Shown here one piece after another: positions 7,525-15,347 of a stretch of DNA of 15,557 nucleotides. The stretch covers positions 1-15,557 of the forward strand of contig URJC01000027.1 in NCBI GenBank assembly GCA_900548135.1, written 5' to 3'. The notes under the pieces were generated by a model. The model saw nothing but the letters and a program-made list of their open reading frames with translations, searched no databases and was not told the origin of the DNA. The position numbers and the translations under genes were made by a program. This stretch comes from an uncultured Odoribacter sp. (lineage in GTDB: Bacteria; Bacteroidota; Bacteroidia; Bacteroidales; Marinifilaceae). The number at the start of each line of letters is the position of its first letter. The stretch's first letter is position 1.

Positions 7525-9075
7525 ATGTTGTTCAGATATAAGATATTTGTTGTATTATTGTTTGTGCCTGTTTTTCTCCGCGCAGAGGAAGGTATGAATG
7601 GAAAAATTCGTCAATACCGGGATGTGATGTGGTTGGAAAATAGTTGGGCAGGGAGTGTGAATCCGGTGTCTATAGCTAAAGTACCTTTGGAAAGTTTGTT
7701 TGGTTTGCGGGTGAAGTATGGTTTATTGGATGGTAATTTCCGGCAGGTGGATGAAGCAGAGAAAGAGAATGATTTGCAAGTAAGTATTTTTGGTATCAAG
7801 AAGCTAAATAAAATGGTTTTTGAGGGAAATATTGGCTATTATAATCAGATACAATATGATCGGAAATGGAATAGTACTCTTTTCATTTCACCTCAAAATC
7901 CCTTTATATTAGCTGATTCTATTGCCGGTAAGTTTAATCTGGAAAAATTTGTGCTTCACGGAGGTTTTGCCTGGAATCTCTCATCAAGGGTGAATGTAGG
8001 GTTACGAGCTGATTATGAAGTAGGAAGTGTAGCTGACCAGACTGATCCACGGCCGGATACAAAGAGTATGCGGTTTGGATTGACTCCGGGAATTGCTTTC
8101 CGGCTGAGTGAACAATTTTCTTTGGGAATGTCAGTAAAGATCGGTCTTTTGAGCGAGTCTGTAAAATATTCTTCCGTAGTAGGTGGGGTGAATCATATGT
8201 TCTTTTTATTCAATGGATTAGGAAACTTTTATCCCAATGCAGGTACTGCTTATGAGCGTAAATATAAAGGACAGGCGTATACCGGTGATATTCAGTTTGG
8301 TTGGCAAGGAAGAAACGGTTTGTCTAATTTTTTTGAAGGAGGTTTGGAATATGCTTACGAAGATGCAACGGATGGGGGTGCTCAACGGAAGTTCAAAGGC
8401 GGAAAATATGAAAGCAGGCAGTATCATTTTATTGATCGTTTTCAGATTAGACGGGAACAGTGGGACCACAATGTTATGTTAGGTATGGAAGTGCAACAGG
8501 TTGATGGGATTTGGTATGAGCAAAGAGACGTAATCGATGAAAACGGAAGTACTTACTGGGAAGTGGTAAGTAGTTCTGTGAAACATAAAGAAGACCGCAT
8601 ATCTGCTTCGTTGGGATACCGTTTGGATTTTCTCAAGGAAGAACTTCCGAACTGGACTCTGGAGATTAAAGGAATTTATCTGCATGCTGAGACAAAGAAT
8701 TATCCGGAATTGCAGCAGCAAACATATAGTTTGCTGACGGGAAATGCCAGGCTGACAAAATGTTTGAATTGGCGCAGAACTTTATTTGGAGTATTTGTAG
8801 AGGGAGGGATACAGCAGACAGCGGATAAAACATTGGTTGCTGATGAATTAAAGTTAGCTACTGTATATACTCGTCCGGCATTTGGGTATCTTTCAGCGGA
8901 TTGTTGGCAGGCTGGAGGAGGGATGAACGTAAAATTTCCTTTACAGATGAAAGATTTCAGGGCTTATCTGGGGGCTTTTGCAAAATATGCAACCCGGCAA
9001 TATGCAGGTGAAGATATTATTTATAAAAACACAAGTCGTAATCAAATTGATTTCGGGGTAGATTTTACATTTTAA
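7525..9075 (+). CDS. Outer-membrane beta-barrel protein of unknown function (probably DUF6850 family)
   Basis: A 516-residue protein from the ATG at 7525. An upstream in-frame TTG at 7516 would add only three residues, and the ATG gives a clean signal peptide, MLFRYKIFVVLLFVPVFLRA, cleaved near AEEG. The mature part consists of alternating amphipathic beta-strands separated by short turns, for example GLRVKYGLLDGNF, KMVFEGNIGYYNQIQY and NVGLRADYEVGSV, and ends NQIDFGVDFTF. A C-terminal aromatic residue on the last strand is the classic signature recognised by the BAM machinery. There is no plug, TonB box or carboxypeptidase-like domain, so it is not a second TonB receptor. I believe it belongs to the DUF6850 outer-membrane barrel family, but the name is from memory. 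It sits between the surface lipoprotein and the peptidase homologue, 12 bases before the latter. A channel, an adhesin or an export barrel are all possible. Confidence 0.8.
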   Translation: MLFRYKIFVVLLFVPVFLRAEEGMNGKIRQYRDVMWLENSWAGSVNPVSIAKVPLESLFGLRVKYGLLDGNFRQVDEAEKENDLQVSIFGIKKLNKMVFEGNIGYYNQIQYDRKWNSTLFISPQNPFILADSIAGKFNLEKFVLHGGFAWNLSSRVNVGLRADYEVGSVADQTDPRPDTKSMRFGLTPGIAFRLSEQFSLGMSVKIGLLSESVKYSSVVGGVNHMFFLFNGLGNFYPNAGTAYERKYKGQAYTGDIQFGWQGRNGLSNFFEGGLEYAYEDATDGGAQRKFKGGKYESRQYHFIDRFQIRREQWDHNVMLGMEVQQVDGIWYEQRDVIDENGSTYWEVVSSSVKHKEDRISASLGYRLDFLKEELPNWTLEIKGIYLHAETKNYPELQQQTYSLLTGNARLTKCLNWRRTLFGVFVEGGIQQTADKTLVADELKLATVYTRPAFGYLSADCWQAGGGMNVKFPLQMKDFRAYLGAFAKYATRQYAGEDIIYKNTSRNQIDFGVDFTF

Positions 9076-9087
9076 AGAGATAGAAAG

Positions 9088-11262
9088 ATGAGAATACAAG
9101 GAATTATTGTGCTTGTAGTGTTGTTCATGTCGGCAGTTTCTGCATTTGCAGAACGCCGGGGATTTGCTATCGTTGTGGATCCGCGGAGTTATCGCGAAGC
9201 AAAGACAGAAATCGAAGCTTATGCACAAACTGTGGAAAAGCAGGGATTAAAGGTGTATTTAATAGAAGATGTGTGGGGAGTTCCTGATTCGATTCAACTG
9301 AAATTGAAAAGTTTATATCAGCAAAAGGAGGCTCCGATTGAAGGATGTGTATTTATCGGAGATATTCCAGTGCCGATGATTTTGAATGCCCAACATATGA
9401 CTACCGCATTTAAGGTAAATCAGGCTACTAAGAACTGGCAGCGTTTGGGAGTGCCTTCTGACCGGTTTTATGATGATTTTCATCTGAAATTTAATTTTGT
9501 TCAGAAGGATGAAAAAAATCCACTTTTTCATTACTATTCGCTGGATGCTTCGTCTGCCCAAACATTAGCTCCCTCAATTTATTCCGGGCGGATAAAGCCT
9601 TTGTCTGATGGTCAGGGTTCAAAGTATGAACATTTGCGTAAATATCTTCGGAAAGTTGTCCGTTTGAAACATGAGGTTAACCCGGTAGACCAAATCCTGT
9701 ATTTTAGCGGACATGGCTATATCTCGGAATCCCCGGTTGCCCGGATTGATGAAAAAATTGCTTTATTGGAAAATTTTCCTTGGTTGAAAACTCAGAAAAA
9801 TGGAATCCAATATATGGATCACAAGCGGGATGATTTTATCAAATACCGCTTGATGTCTGAAATACAACGTAATGACTTGGATGTTGCGATATTACATCAT
9901 CACGGAGCACCTGAAAAGGAGTATCTGAATTCTTATCCGGAACCTAAGAATGCTCAACAAGAAATTGAGTCTGCAAAATTGTTTATGCGGACAAAAATAC
10001 GTTCAGCAGTGGAAAGAGGTACTCCTGTGGATACAGCTAAGAACTATTATCACCGTAATTATGGGGTACCTTTGAGCTGGTTTGACAATGTCATGACCCC
10101 CGGGATGATTGCGGCTGATTCTATTTTGGCTTATAACCTGGATTTGCATCTGGAAGATTTCGGGCAATATCATCCGAATGCCCGTTTGGTCATGCTCGAT
10201 GCTTGTTTTAACGGTTCTTTTCATCTGGACCGGTATTTGGCAGGGGGATATTTATTTAACAGTGGCAATACAGTTGTAGTTGTAGCCAATAGTGTGAATG
10301 CTTTGCAGGACAAATGGGCTGACCGGCATGTTGGTTTGTTGGGATTGGGGATGCGCGCCGGACATTTGGTTCAATATAATCCGTATCTGGAGTCTCATTT
10401 ATTGGGCGATCCTACTTTTTGTTTTACTTCTACGGCAGGCATGGCTGTGAATGTAAACGATGCTTTGGCTGTAGGAAATGTGAAATTCTGGAAGAAACAA
10501 TTGAATAGTTTGTATCCGGCGCTTCAATTAATGGCCGTAGAGCGTTTGGCTGATTGGGGAGAATTGAATGCTGATGAGTTATTGAATATTTTCAGGACAA
10601 ATCCGAACTATATTGTACGGTTGGGATGTATGTTGGAGCTGGCCAATTATGGAGGAGAGCAATTTATTCGTTGTCTGGACCTGGCTGTGGACGATAGTTA
10701 TGAATTAATAAGCCGTATGGCTATTACACGGGTGGGAAAGAATGGTGATCCCCGGCTGATCCCTGCTGTTATACGTGTGGCTATTGAAAATAATACAGGA
10801 GAACGGATTGCCTTTAATTTGAATGGTGCGATGACCCTTTTTGACCGGGAACTTCTTCTGGAGGAGTTTAACCGGCAATTCAAGGATTGTGATTTTTATT
10901 TTGACAAAGAAAAAATCAGAGAAAAAATTGAAAAGTCAATCCGTTATAATGCAGGTCGTTGGGATGAAGAGGTAGAAAAAATATATTCTGGTAAAGGAAC
11001 CAAGAAGGAACAATTGTCAGCCATCCGGATTTTACGGAATAATCCTTTGCATACCAAGGTTCCGCAATTGCTGGATTTTGTGAAGATCTGTAAGGATGAA
11101 GAAGTTCAGCTCGCCTTAGTGGAAGCTTTCGGGTGGTTTAATCTTTCTCATACTGCTCCGCAAATTTGTGAAGTGATGAAGCGACTGAAAGATAATGCCA
11201 TTTATCCGGATCGAGTACGTCAGGAAGCATTGAAAACAGTGAATCGATTGAGTAAACGGTAA
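9088..11262 (+). CDS. Gingipain-like (C25, clan CD) cysteine peptidase homologue with C-terminal HEAT-like repeats
   Basis: A 724-residue exported protein; the signal peptide ends near SAFA-ERRG (about residue 21). Residues about 24-445 follow the peptidase C25 pattern: FAIVVDPRSYREAKTEIEAY, then GCVFIGDIPVPM (86-97), SDRFYDDF (124-131), SIYSGRIKP (163-171), VAILHHHGAPE (267-276), LVMLDACFNGSF (367-378) and HLLGDPTF (437-444). These correspond to the gingipain strand order, with the catalytic His-Gly at about H272-G273 and nucleophile C373; DACFNGSF resembles the active-site cysteine block of gingipains. Residues about 465-724 are helical and HEAT-like (LMAVERLADWGELNADELL, then RLGCMLELANYG, then RMAITRVGKNGDPRLIPAVI). 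There is no lipobox and no C-terminal type IX sorting domain, and it ends LSKR, so periplasmic location is most likely. The start follows AGAGATAGAAAG. As last gene of the receptor operon it probably processes a protein or peptide ligand or a partner barrel; activity is inferred, not shown. Confidence 0.8.
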   Translation: MRIQGIIVLVVLFMSAVSAFAERRGFAIVVDPRSYREAKTEIEAYAQTVEKQGLKVYLIEDVWGVPDSIQLKLKSLYQQKEAPIEGCVFIGDIPVPMILNAQHMTTAFKVNQATKNWQRLGVPSDRFYDDFHLKFNFVQKDEKNPLFHYYSLDASSAQTLAPSIYSGRIKPLSDGQGSKYEHLRKYLRKVVRLKHEVNPVDQILYFSGHGYISESPVARIDEKIALLENFPWLKTQKNGIQYMDHKRDDFIKYRLMSEIQRNDLDVAILHHHGAPEKEYLNSYPEPKNAQQEIESAKLFMRTKIRSAVERGTPVDTAKNYYHRNYGVPLSWFDNVMTPGMIAADSILAYNLDLHLEDFGQYHPNARLVMLDACFNGSFHLDRYLAGGYLFNSGNTVVVVANSVNALQDKWADRHVGLLGLGMRAGHLVQYNPYLESHLLGDPTFCFTSTAGMAVNVNDALAVGNVKFWKKQLNSLYPALQLMAVERLADWGELNADELLNIFRTNPNYIVRLGCMLELANYGGEQFIRCLDLAVDDSYELISRMAITRVGKNGDPRLIPAVIRVAIENNTGERIAFNLNGAMTLFDRELLLEEFNRQFKDCDFYFDKEKIREKIEKSIRYNAGRWDEEVEKIYSGKGTKKEQLSAIRILRNNPLHTKVPQLLDFVKICKDEEVQLALVEAFGWFNLSHTAPQICEVMKRLKDNAIYPDRVRQEALKTVNRLSKR

Positions 11263-11271
11263 AAAATCTGA

Positions 11272-11299
11272 TTTTTACTTTTTACTTTTTACTTTTTAC
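11272..11299 (+). repeat. Four tandem copies of the heptamer TTTTTAC in the rpsP promoter region
   Basis: Exact units occupy 11272-11278, 11279-11285, 11286-11292 and 11293-11299, ending three bases before the -7 element. The array begins 10 bases after the stop of the peptidase gene and covers the place where a -33 element should be. A tandem array of this size can change copy number by strand slippage, in steps of seven bases. Confidence 0.9.
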
Positions 11300-11301
11300 T
11301 T

Positions 11302-11309
11302 TATCTTTG
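11302..11309 (+). promoter_or_regulatory. Predicted -7 element of the rpsP-rimM promoter
   Basis: TATCTTTG matches TAnnTTTG exactly and is followed by GCGGC, a plausible start region, 48 bases before the rpsP ATG. The -33 position falls inside the TTTTTAC array, so T-rich repeat units may substitute for the TTTG. Confidence 0.65.
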
Positions 11310-11356
11310 CGGCTCCTATCGAGTATGGGAGAATATTAATTTTTTAAATTAAAAAA

Positions 11357-11886
11357 ATGGCTACAAAAATCAGATTAGCGAGACACGGACGTAAAGGTCG
11401 TCCATTCTATCATGTAGTGATAGCAGATAGTAGAGCACCACGCGATGGTCGTTACATTGAAAAGATCGGAACTTATGATCCGAATACTAACCCGGCTACT
11501 ATCGATCTCAAATTTGACAGAGCATTGTATTGGTTACAAGTAGGCGCACAACCTACAGATACTGCTTCAAGAATTCTGTCATACAAAGGAGTATTACTGA
11601 AAAAACACCTGCTGGAAGGCGTGAAAAAAGGTGCTTTTGACGAAGCTGCCGCTGAAGCTAAATTCGAAGCTTGGATGAAAGAAAAAGATGCTAAAGTTCA
11701 GGCTAAGATCCAGTCTTTGGCTCAGGCTGGTGATGTTGCTGCAAAAGCACGTTTGGAAGCTGAAGCTAAAGTACGCGCTGCTAAAGAAGAAGTGATTGCA
11801 AAGAAAAAAGCTGAATTAGCTGCTGCGGAAGCAGCAAAGAGGAAGCTGCACCTGCTGCAGAAACTGAAGCTCCTGCTGCTGAATAA
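11357..11886 (+). CDS. rpsP: Small ribosomal subunit protein S16, tail frame disrupted by one base
   Basis: 30S subunit protein needed for assembly of the small subunit. The N-terminus [20 protein letters not shown], then [20 protein letters not shown] and [20 protein letters not shown] are unmistakable S16 signatures (residues 1 to about 80). They are followed by the long Lys/Ala/Glu-rich extension seen in Bacteroidota. Near 11836-11840 (GCAAAGAGG) the frame is wrong. Continuing in the starting frame gives a Leu-rich, atypical sequence ([17 protein letters not shown]) that runs straight into rimM. The -1 frame gives [15 protein letters not shown] and then TAA at 11884-11886, exactly the acidic Ala/Pro tail expected. 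Adding one A would give an intact protein of about 176 residues. A sequencing or assembly error, or a real one-base deletion, is the simplest reading. The coordinates here give the ancestral gene, not the uninterrupted frame. rimM follows 10 bases later. Confidence 0.9.
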
Positions 11887-11896
11887 TTCTGTTGCA

Positions 11897-12430
11897 ATGA
11901 TTACCCGGGAAGATTGCATCAAAATTGGTGAAGTAAGTAAAACACATAACCTTCAGGGAAGTGTAGTTATTTCTAGTGATAGCGATTTACTCGAACGATA
12001 TGCAGATGAACCGGTGTTCCTCCAATTGGATGGAGCACCGGTTCCTTTTTTTATTGCTGAAGATGGGTTGACGGTCCGGAATCATAGCTCTTATATTGTC
12101 AAATTTGATTATGTGAATTCCCTCTCGCAGGCAGAACGCTTAACAGGATGTGAAGTGTTGCTTGAAAGAGCTTTACTGGAAGAGGATGAGCTGGATGAAT
12201 TGGATTATGATATTTATGAATTGATTGGTTGTGAAGTTGCAGATCAGGTATCTGGTGAAACCGGAAAGGTTACAGATGTAGCAGATTATTCTGGAAATGT
12301 CGTGTTGACTGTCTCTATTTTAGGTAAAGAAATACTCTTGCCTCTTTCCGAAAATTTTGTTTGTGAAGTCGATTTTGAACACAGGTTTTTACAAGTCCTG
12401 ATACCTCAGGAACTTGCTGAGTTGAATTGA
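11897..12430 (+). CDS. rimM: 16S rRNA processing protein RimM
   Basis: Assembly factor of 177 residues that helps mature the head of the 30S subunit. The N-terminal RimM barrel begins [20 protein letters not shown] (the family's IGxVxKxHGLxGEV pattern). The C-terminal PRC-barrel includes [20 protein letters not shown], then [17 protein letters not shown] and [13 protein letters not shown]. The ATG at 11897 starts the protein at the normal family position ([11 protein letters not shown]), although the reading frame stays open upstream into rpsP because of the frame disruption there. No Shine-Dalgarno is visible, so translation may be coupled to termination of rpsP 10 bases upstream. Pairing with rpsP is a common arrangement in bacteria. 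In this sequence as written, rpsP and rimM could also be read as one 357-residue fusion; I consider that an artefact of the rpsP frame. Confidence 0.93.
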   Translation: MITREDCIKIGEVSKTHNLQGSVVISSDSDLLERYADEPVFLQLDGAPVPFFIAEDGLTVRNHSSYIVKFDYVNSLSQAERLTGCEVLLERALLEEDELDELDYDIYELIGCEVADQVSGETGKVTDVADYSGNVVLTVSILGKEILLPLSENFVCEVDFEHRFLQVLIPQELAELN

Positions 12431-12686
12431 TTTTTTCCTTCTTTTTCTGTTGAAAACTATTTCTGTTAAAATTCTTGTTTGTTTCATTTTAATATGTAAC
12501 TAAAACTTTGTTTTAGGAAACTTTTGGGGTGTTGATAACTTTTTAAATTGCTGTTGTATAGTTGATTAGTTTGTAAAATTGGATAACTTCCTTGAAAAAT
12601 GTCCTGAAAAAGTTATCAGGAATCTTCTATTTTTCTATATATTTGTGATGCCCTATTGCAAGAAAATTAAATTAAAATAATAAGCT
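12431..12686 (+). promoter_or_regulatory. Regulatory region upstream of nrdJ with GATAACTT repeats and promoter
   Basis: No gene here. GATAACTT occurs directly at 12534-12541 and 12582-12589, and inverted (AAGTTATC) at 12610-12617, so the last two make an 8-base inverted repeat with a 20-base spacer. A second dyad, TCCTGA/TCAGGA, spans 12602-12621 and overlaps the inverted copy. TATATTTG at 12638-12645 matches the -7 consensus, 42 bases before the nrdJ ATG. The repeats lie just upstream of and over the -33 area, where an operator would be expected. I see no B12 box and no convincing NrdR box. Confidence 0.45.
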
Positions 12687-15230
12687 ATGAATGACTACGT
12701 AACGAGAGAGCAAGAGACTTATACGCAGGAAGAGGCGTTTCAGAGTTCATTGAACTATTTTAATGGGGATGAACTGGCCGCACGTGTTTGGGTGAATAAG
12801 TACGCTTTGAAAGATTCTTACGGTAATATTTTTGAGAAGAATCCGGATGACATGCATCGTCGGTTGGCAAAAGAGATTGCCCGGATAGAAAATCGTTACC
12901 CGAACCCATTGTCGGAAGATGATATTTTCGAAGTGTTGAGAGATTTCAAATATATCGTGCCGCAAGGAGGGCCGATGACCGGTATCGGTAATGAATTTCA
13001 AATTGCTTCTCTTTCGAATTGCTTTGTGATAGGGAATGAAGGACCTTCTGATTCTTACGGTGGGGTAATGAAAATTGATCAGGAACAGGTGCAGTTGATG
13101 AAGCGCCGTGGAGGGGTAGGACATGATTTGTCACATATTCGTCCGAAAGGTTCTCCTGTAAAGAACTCTGCTTTGACTTCAACAGGCATTGTGCCTTTTA
13201 TGGAACGTTACTCTAATTCAACCCGTGAGGTTGCTCAGGATGGTCGTCGCGGAGCCTTAATGTTGAGTGTATCGATCAACCATCCCGATTCGGAAAGTTT
13301 TATTGATGCCAAGATGACGGAAGGGAAAGTGACAGGAGCTAATGTATCCGTGAAGATTGACGATGATTTTATGCGTGCAGTGATCGGAGGAGAAACTTAT
13401 GAACAAAAATATCCGGTTTATTCTGAACAGCCCAAATACAAAAAGACCATTGATGCCCGGCAATTGTGGAATAAGATTGTACATAATGCCTGGAAATCTG
13501 CAGAGCCTGGTATTTTATTCTGGGATACCATTATCCGGGAAAGTGTGCCTGATTGTTATGCTGATAAGGGATATCGCACGGTATCTACCAATCCTTGCGG
13601 CGAAATACCTTTATGTCCTTACGACTCCTGTCGGCTATTGGCTATAAATCTGTATTCCTATGTACAGAACCCATTTACTAAAGGTGCCTTTTTCGATTTC
13701 CCTTTGTTTAGGAAACATGTAGCTATTGCTCAGCGGATTATGGATGATATCATCGATTTGGAACTTGAAAAGATAGATGCTATTTTGGATAAAATACATG
13801 AAGATCCTGAATCGGATGAAGTGAAAGGAGTGGAAATCCGTTTGTGGGAAAAAATCAAACAGAAAGCAAAAGAGGGACGCCGGACCGGAGTAGGGATCAC
13901 GGCTGAAGGAGATATGTTGGCTGCTTTAGGATTGCGTTATGGAAGTGATGATGCAATTGATTTTGCCGTTGATATTCAGAAAACATTAGCTGTCGAAGCA
14001 TACCGGGCTTCTGTTTATTTAGCAAAAGAGCGGGGGAGTTTTAAAATCTATGATGCCCGTCGGGAAGAGAATAATCCTTTCATTAAACGTTTGAAAGAAG
14101 CAGATACCGGTATGTATAACGATATGTTGAAGTATGGGCGCCGGAATATCGCTTGTCTGACTATTGCTCCGACTGGGACAACCAGTTTGATGACCCAGAC
14201 TACATCCGGCATTGAACCCGTGTTCCTGCCGGTTTATAAACGGAGAAGAAAAGTAAATCCAAATGACCAGAATGTACGGATTGATTTTGTGGATGAGTCA
14301 GGTGATAGTTATGAAGAATTTATCGTATTCCATCATAAGTTCTCAGATTGGATGAAGATCAATGGTTACGATACGACGAAACGCTATACCGATGAAGAAA
14401 TAGACCGGTTGGTAGCCGAATCTCCTTATTATAAAGCTACCTCTAATGATATTGACTGGGTGGCTAAAGTTCGGATGCAGGGACAGGTACAGAAATGGGT
14501 GGATCATTCCATTAGTGTGACGGTTAATTTACCTTCTGATGTAACGGAGGAATTGGTAGGTCAGTTGTATATTGAAGCCTGGAAGACTGGTTGCAAGGGA
14601 TGTACTGTCTATCGGGATGGTTCCCGTGCCGGTGTTTTGGTTTCCAATAAAGATAAAAAACAAGCTGCTGCACCAGCCAATGAGATGCCTGCAAAACGTC
14701 CGATGGAATTGGATGCTGATGTTGTACGTTTCCAGAACAATAAAGAGAAATGGATTGCTTTTATCGGATTATATAAAGGCCGTCCTTATGAAATTTTTAC
14801 AGGTATTGCTGATGATGAGGAGGGAATCATGCTGCCTAAGGCAGTTGTAGAGGGAAAGATCGTGAAACATTATGACGAAGAAGGAAATTCCCGTTATGAC
14901 TTCCAATTTTGTAACAAACGCGGATTTAAGACTACTGTAGAAGGATTGTCTTATAAATTTGATAAGGAATACTGGAATTATGCTAAATTGATTTCCGGAG
15001 TCTTGCGTCATGGCATGCCAGTACATCAGGCTGTAGAATTGGTTGCTTCCATGGAATTTGATAATGAGAATATCAATACCTGGAAAAACGGGGTGGAAAG
15101 AGCTTTGAAGAAATATATTCCAAACGGTACAGAGGCCAGTGGTGAAAAATGCGAAAATTGTGGTTCTCCGTTGGTTTATCAGGAGGGATGTCTGATTTGT
15201 AAAACTTGTGGGTACTCCAAATGCGGTTGA
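12687..15230 (+). CDS. nrdJ: Adenosylcobalamin-dependent (class II) ribonucleotide reductase
   Basis: Makes deoxyribonucleotides by radical reduction of ribonucleotides using adenosylcobalamin; cytoplasmic, 847 residues, normal for the zinc-ribbon type of NrdJ. Active-site features are visible. NPCGE lies at 302-306, with N302, the presumed thiyl-radical Cys304 and Glu306. The redox-pair cysteines are Cys112 (in SLSNCFVIG) and Cys315 (in CPYDSC), spaced from the radical Cys as in Thermotoga NrdJ. The phosphate-binding segment is APTGTTSLM. GCTVYRDGSR is another typical block. The C-terminus (822-846) has cysteines at about 822, 825, 835, 838, 841 and 846, a zinc ribbon plus likely shuttle cysteines. 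There is no obvious N-terminal ATP-cone, so overall-activity control by dATP is not evident. It is monocistronic, with its own promoter and a strong hairpin after it. Its cofactor links it to the B12 import genes on the left of the window. Confidence 0.97.
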   Translation: MNDYVTREQETYTQEEAFQSSLNYFNGDELAARVWVNKYALKDSYGNIFEKNPDDMHRRLAKEIARIENRYPNPLSEDDIFEVLRDFKYIVPQGGPMTGIGNEFQIASLSNCFVIGNEGPSDSYGGVMKIDQEQVQLMKRRGGVGHDLSHIRPKGSPVKNSALTSTGIVPFMERYSNSTREVAQDGRRGALMLSVSINHPDSESFIDAKMTEGKVTGANVSVKIDDDFMRAVIGGETYEQKYPVYSEQPKYKKTIDARQLWNKIVHNAWKSAEPGILFWDTIIRESVPDCYADKGYRTVSTNPCGEIPLCPYDSCRLLAINLYSYVQNPFTKGAFFDFPLFRKHVAIAQRIMDDIIDLELEKIDAILDKIHEDPESDEVKGVEIRLWEKIKQKAKEGRRTGVGITAEGDMLAALGLRYGSDDAIDFAVDIQKTLAVEAYRASVYLAKERGSFKIYDARREENNPFIKRLKEADTGMYNDMLKYGRRNIACLTIAPTGTTSLMTQTTSGIEPVFLPVYKRRRKVNPNDQNVRIDFVDESGDSYEEFIVFHHKFSDWMKINGYDTTKRYTDEEIDRLVAESPYYKATSNDIDWVAKVRMQGQVQKWVDHSISVTVNLPSDVTEELVGQLYIEAWKTGCKGCTVYRDGSRAGVLVSNKDKKQAAAPANEMPAKRPMELDADVVRFQNNKEKWIAFIGLYKGRPYEIFTGIADDEEGIMLPKAVVEGKIVKHYDEEGNSRYDFQFCNKRGFKTTVEGLSYKFDKEYWNYAKLISGVLRHGMPVHQAVELVASMEFDNENINTWKNGVERALKKYIPNGTEASGEKCENCGSPLVYQEGCLICKTCGYSKCG

Positions 15231-15295
15231 TGCTGACTGTTTGAAATGGGTGGCAAGGTTCTTGCTGACAGTTTTCTGAAGAATATGATTAAATT

Positions 15296-15333
15296 AGCCC
15301 AAGTGTGCGACTTTTTGGCATGCTTGGGCTTTT
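15296..15333 (+). terminator. Intrinsic terminator after nrdJ
   Basis: AGCCCAAG (15296-15303) pairs perfectly with CTTGGGCT (15323-15330). The stem extends inward through TGTGC/GCATG with two wobble pairs, for about 13 base pairs and a small T-rich loop. The right arm runs into TTTT before GGGG. The U-run is short, but the stem is the strongest in the window and lies 65 bases after the nrdJ stop. Confidence 0.75.
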
Positions 15334-15347
15334 GGGGAGTAAAATAT

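Noticed and set aside
11834..11842. Programmed -1 frameshift site in rpsP
   Set aside because: Only C-AAA-G is present, with no X-XXY-YYZ heptamer and no obvious downstream structure; an error or deletion is simpler.
11357..12430. A genuine S16-RimM fusion protein
   Set aside because: The lost S16 tail and its stop are intact in the -1 frame and the in-frame linker is Leu-rich and atypical; kept as a finding, but not annotated as one gene.
12405..12436. Terminator after rimM (CTCAG/CTGAG hairpin plus T-run)
   Set aside because: The stem is five pairs inside the coding sequence and the T-run begins about nine bases after it, too far for a standard intrinsic terminator.
12747..13124. 125-codon minus-strand ORF within nrdJ
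   Set aside because: It is antisense to conserved NrdJ sequence, with no family-like motif.
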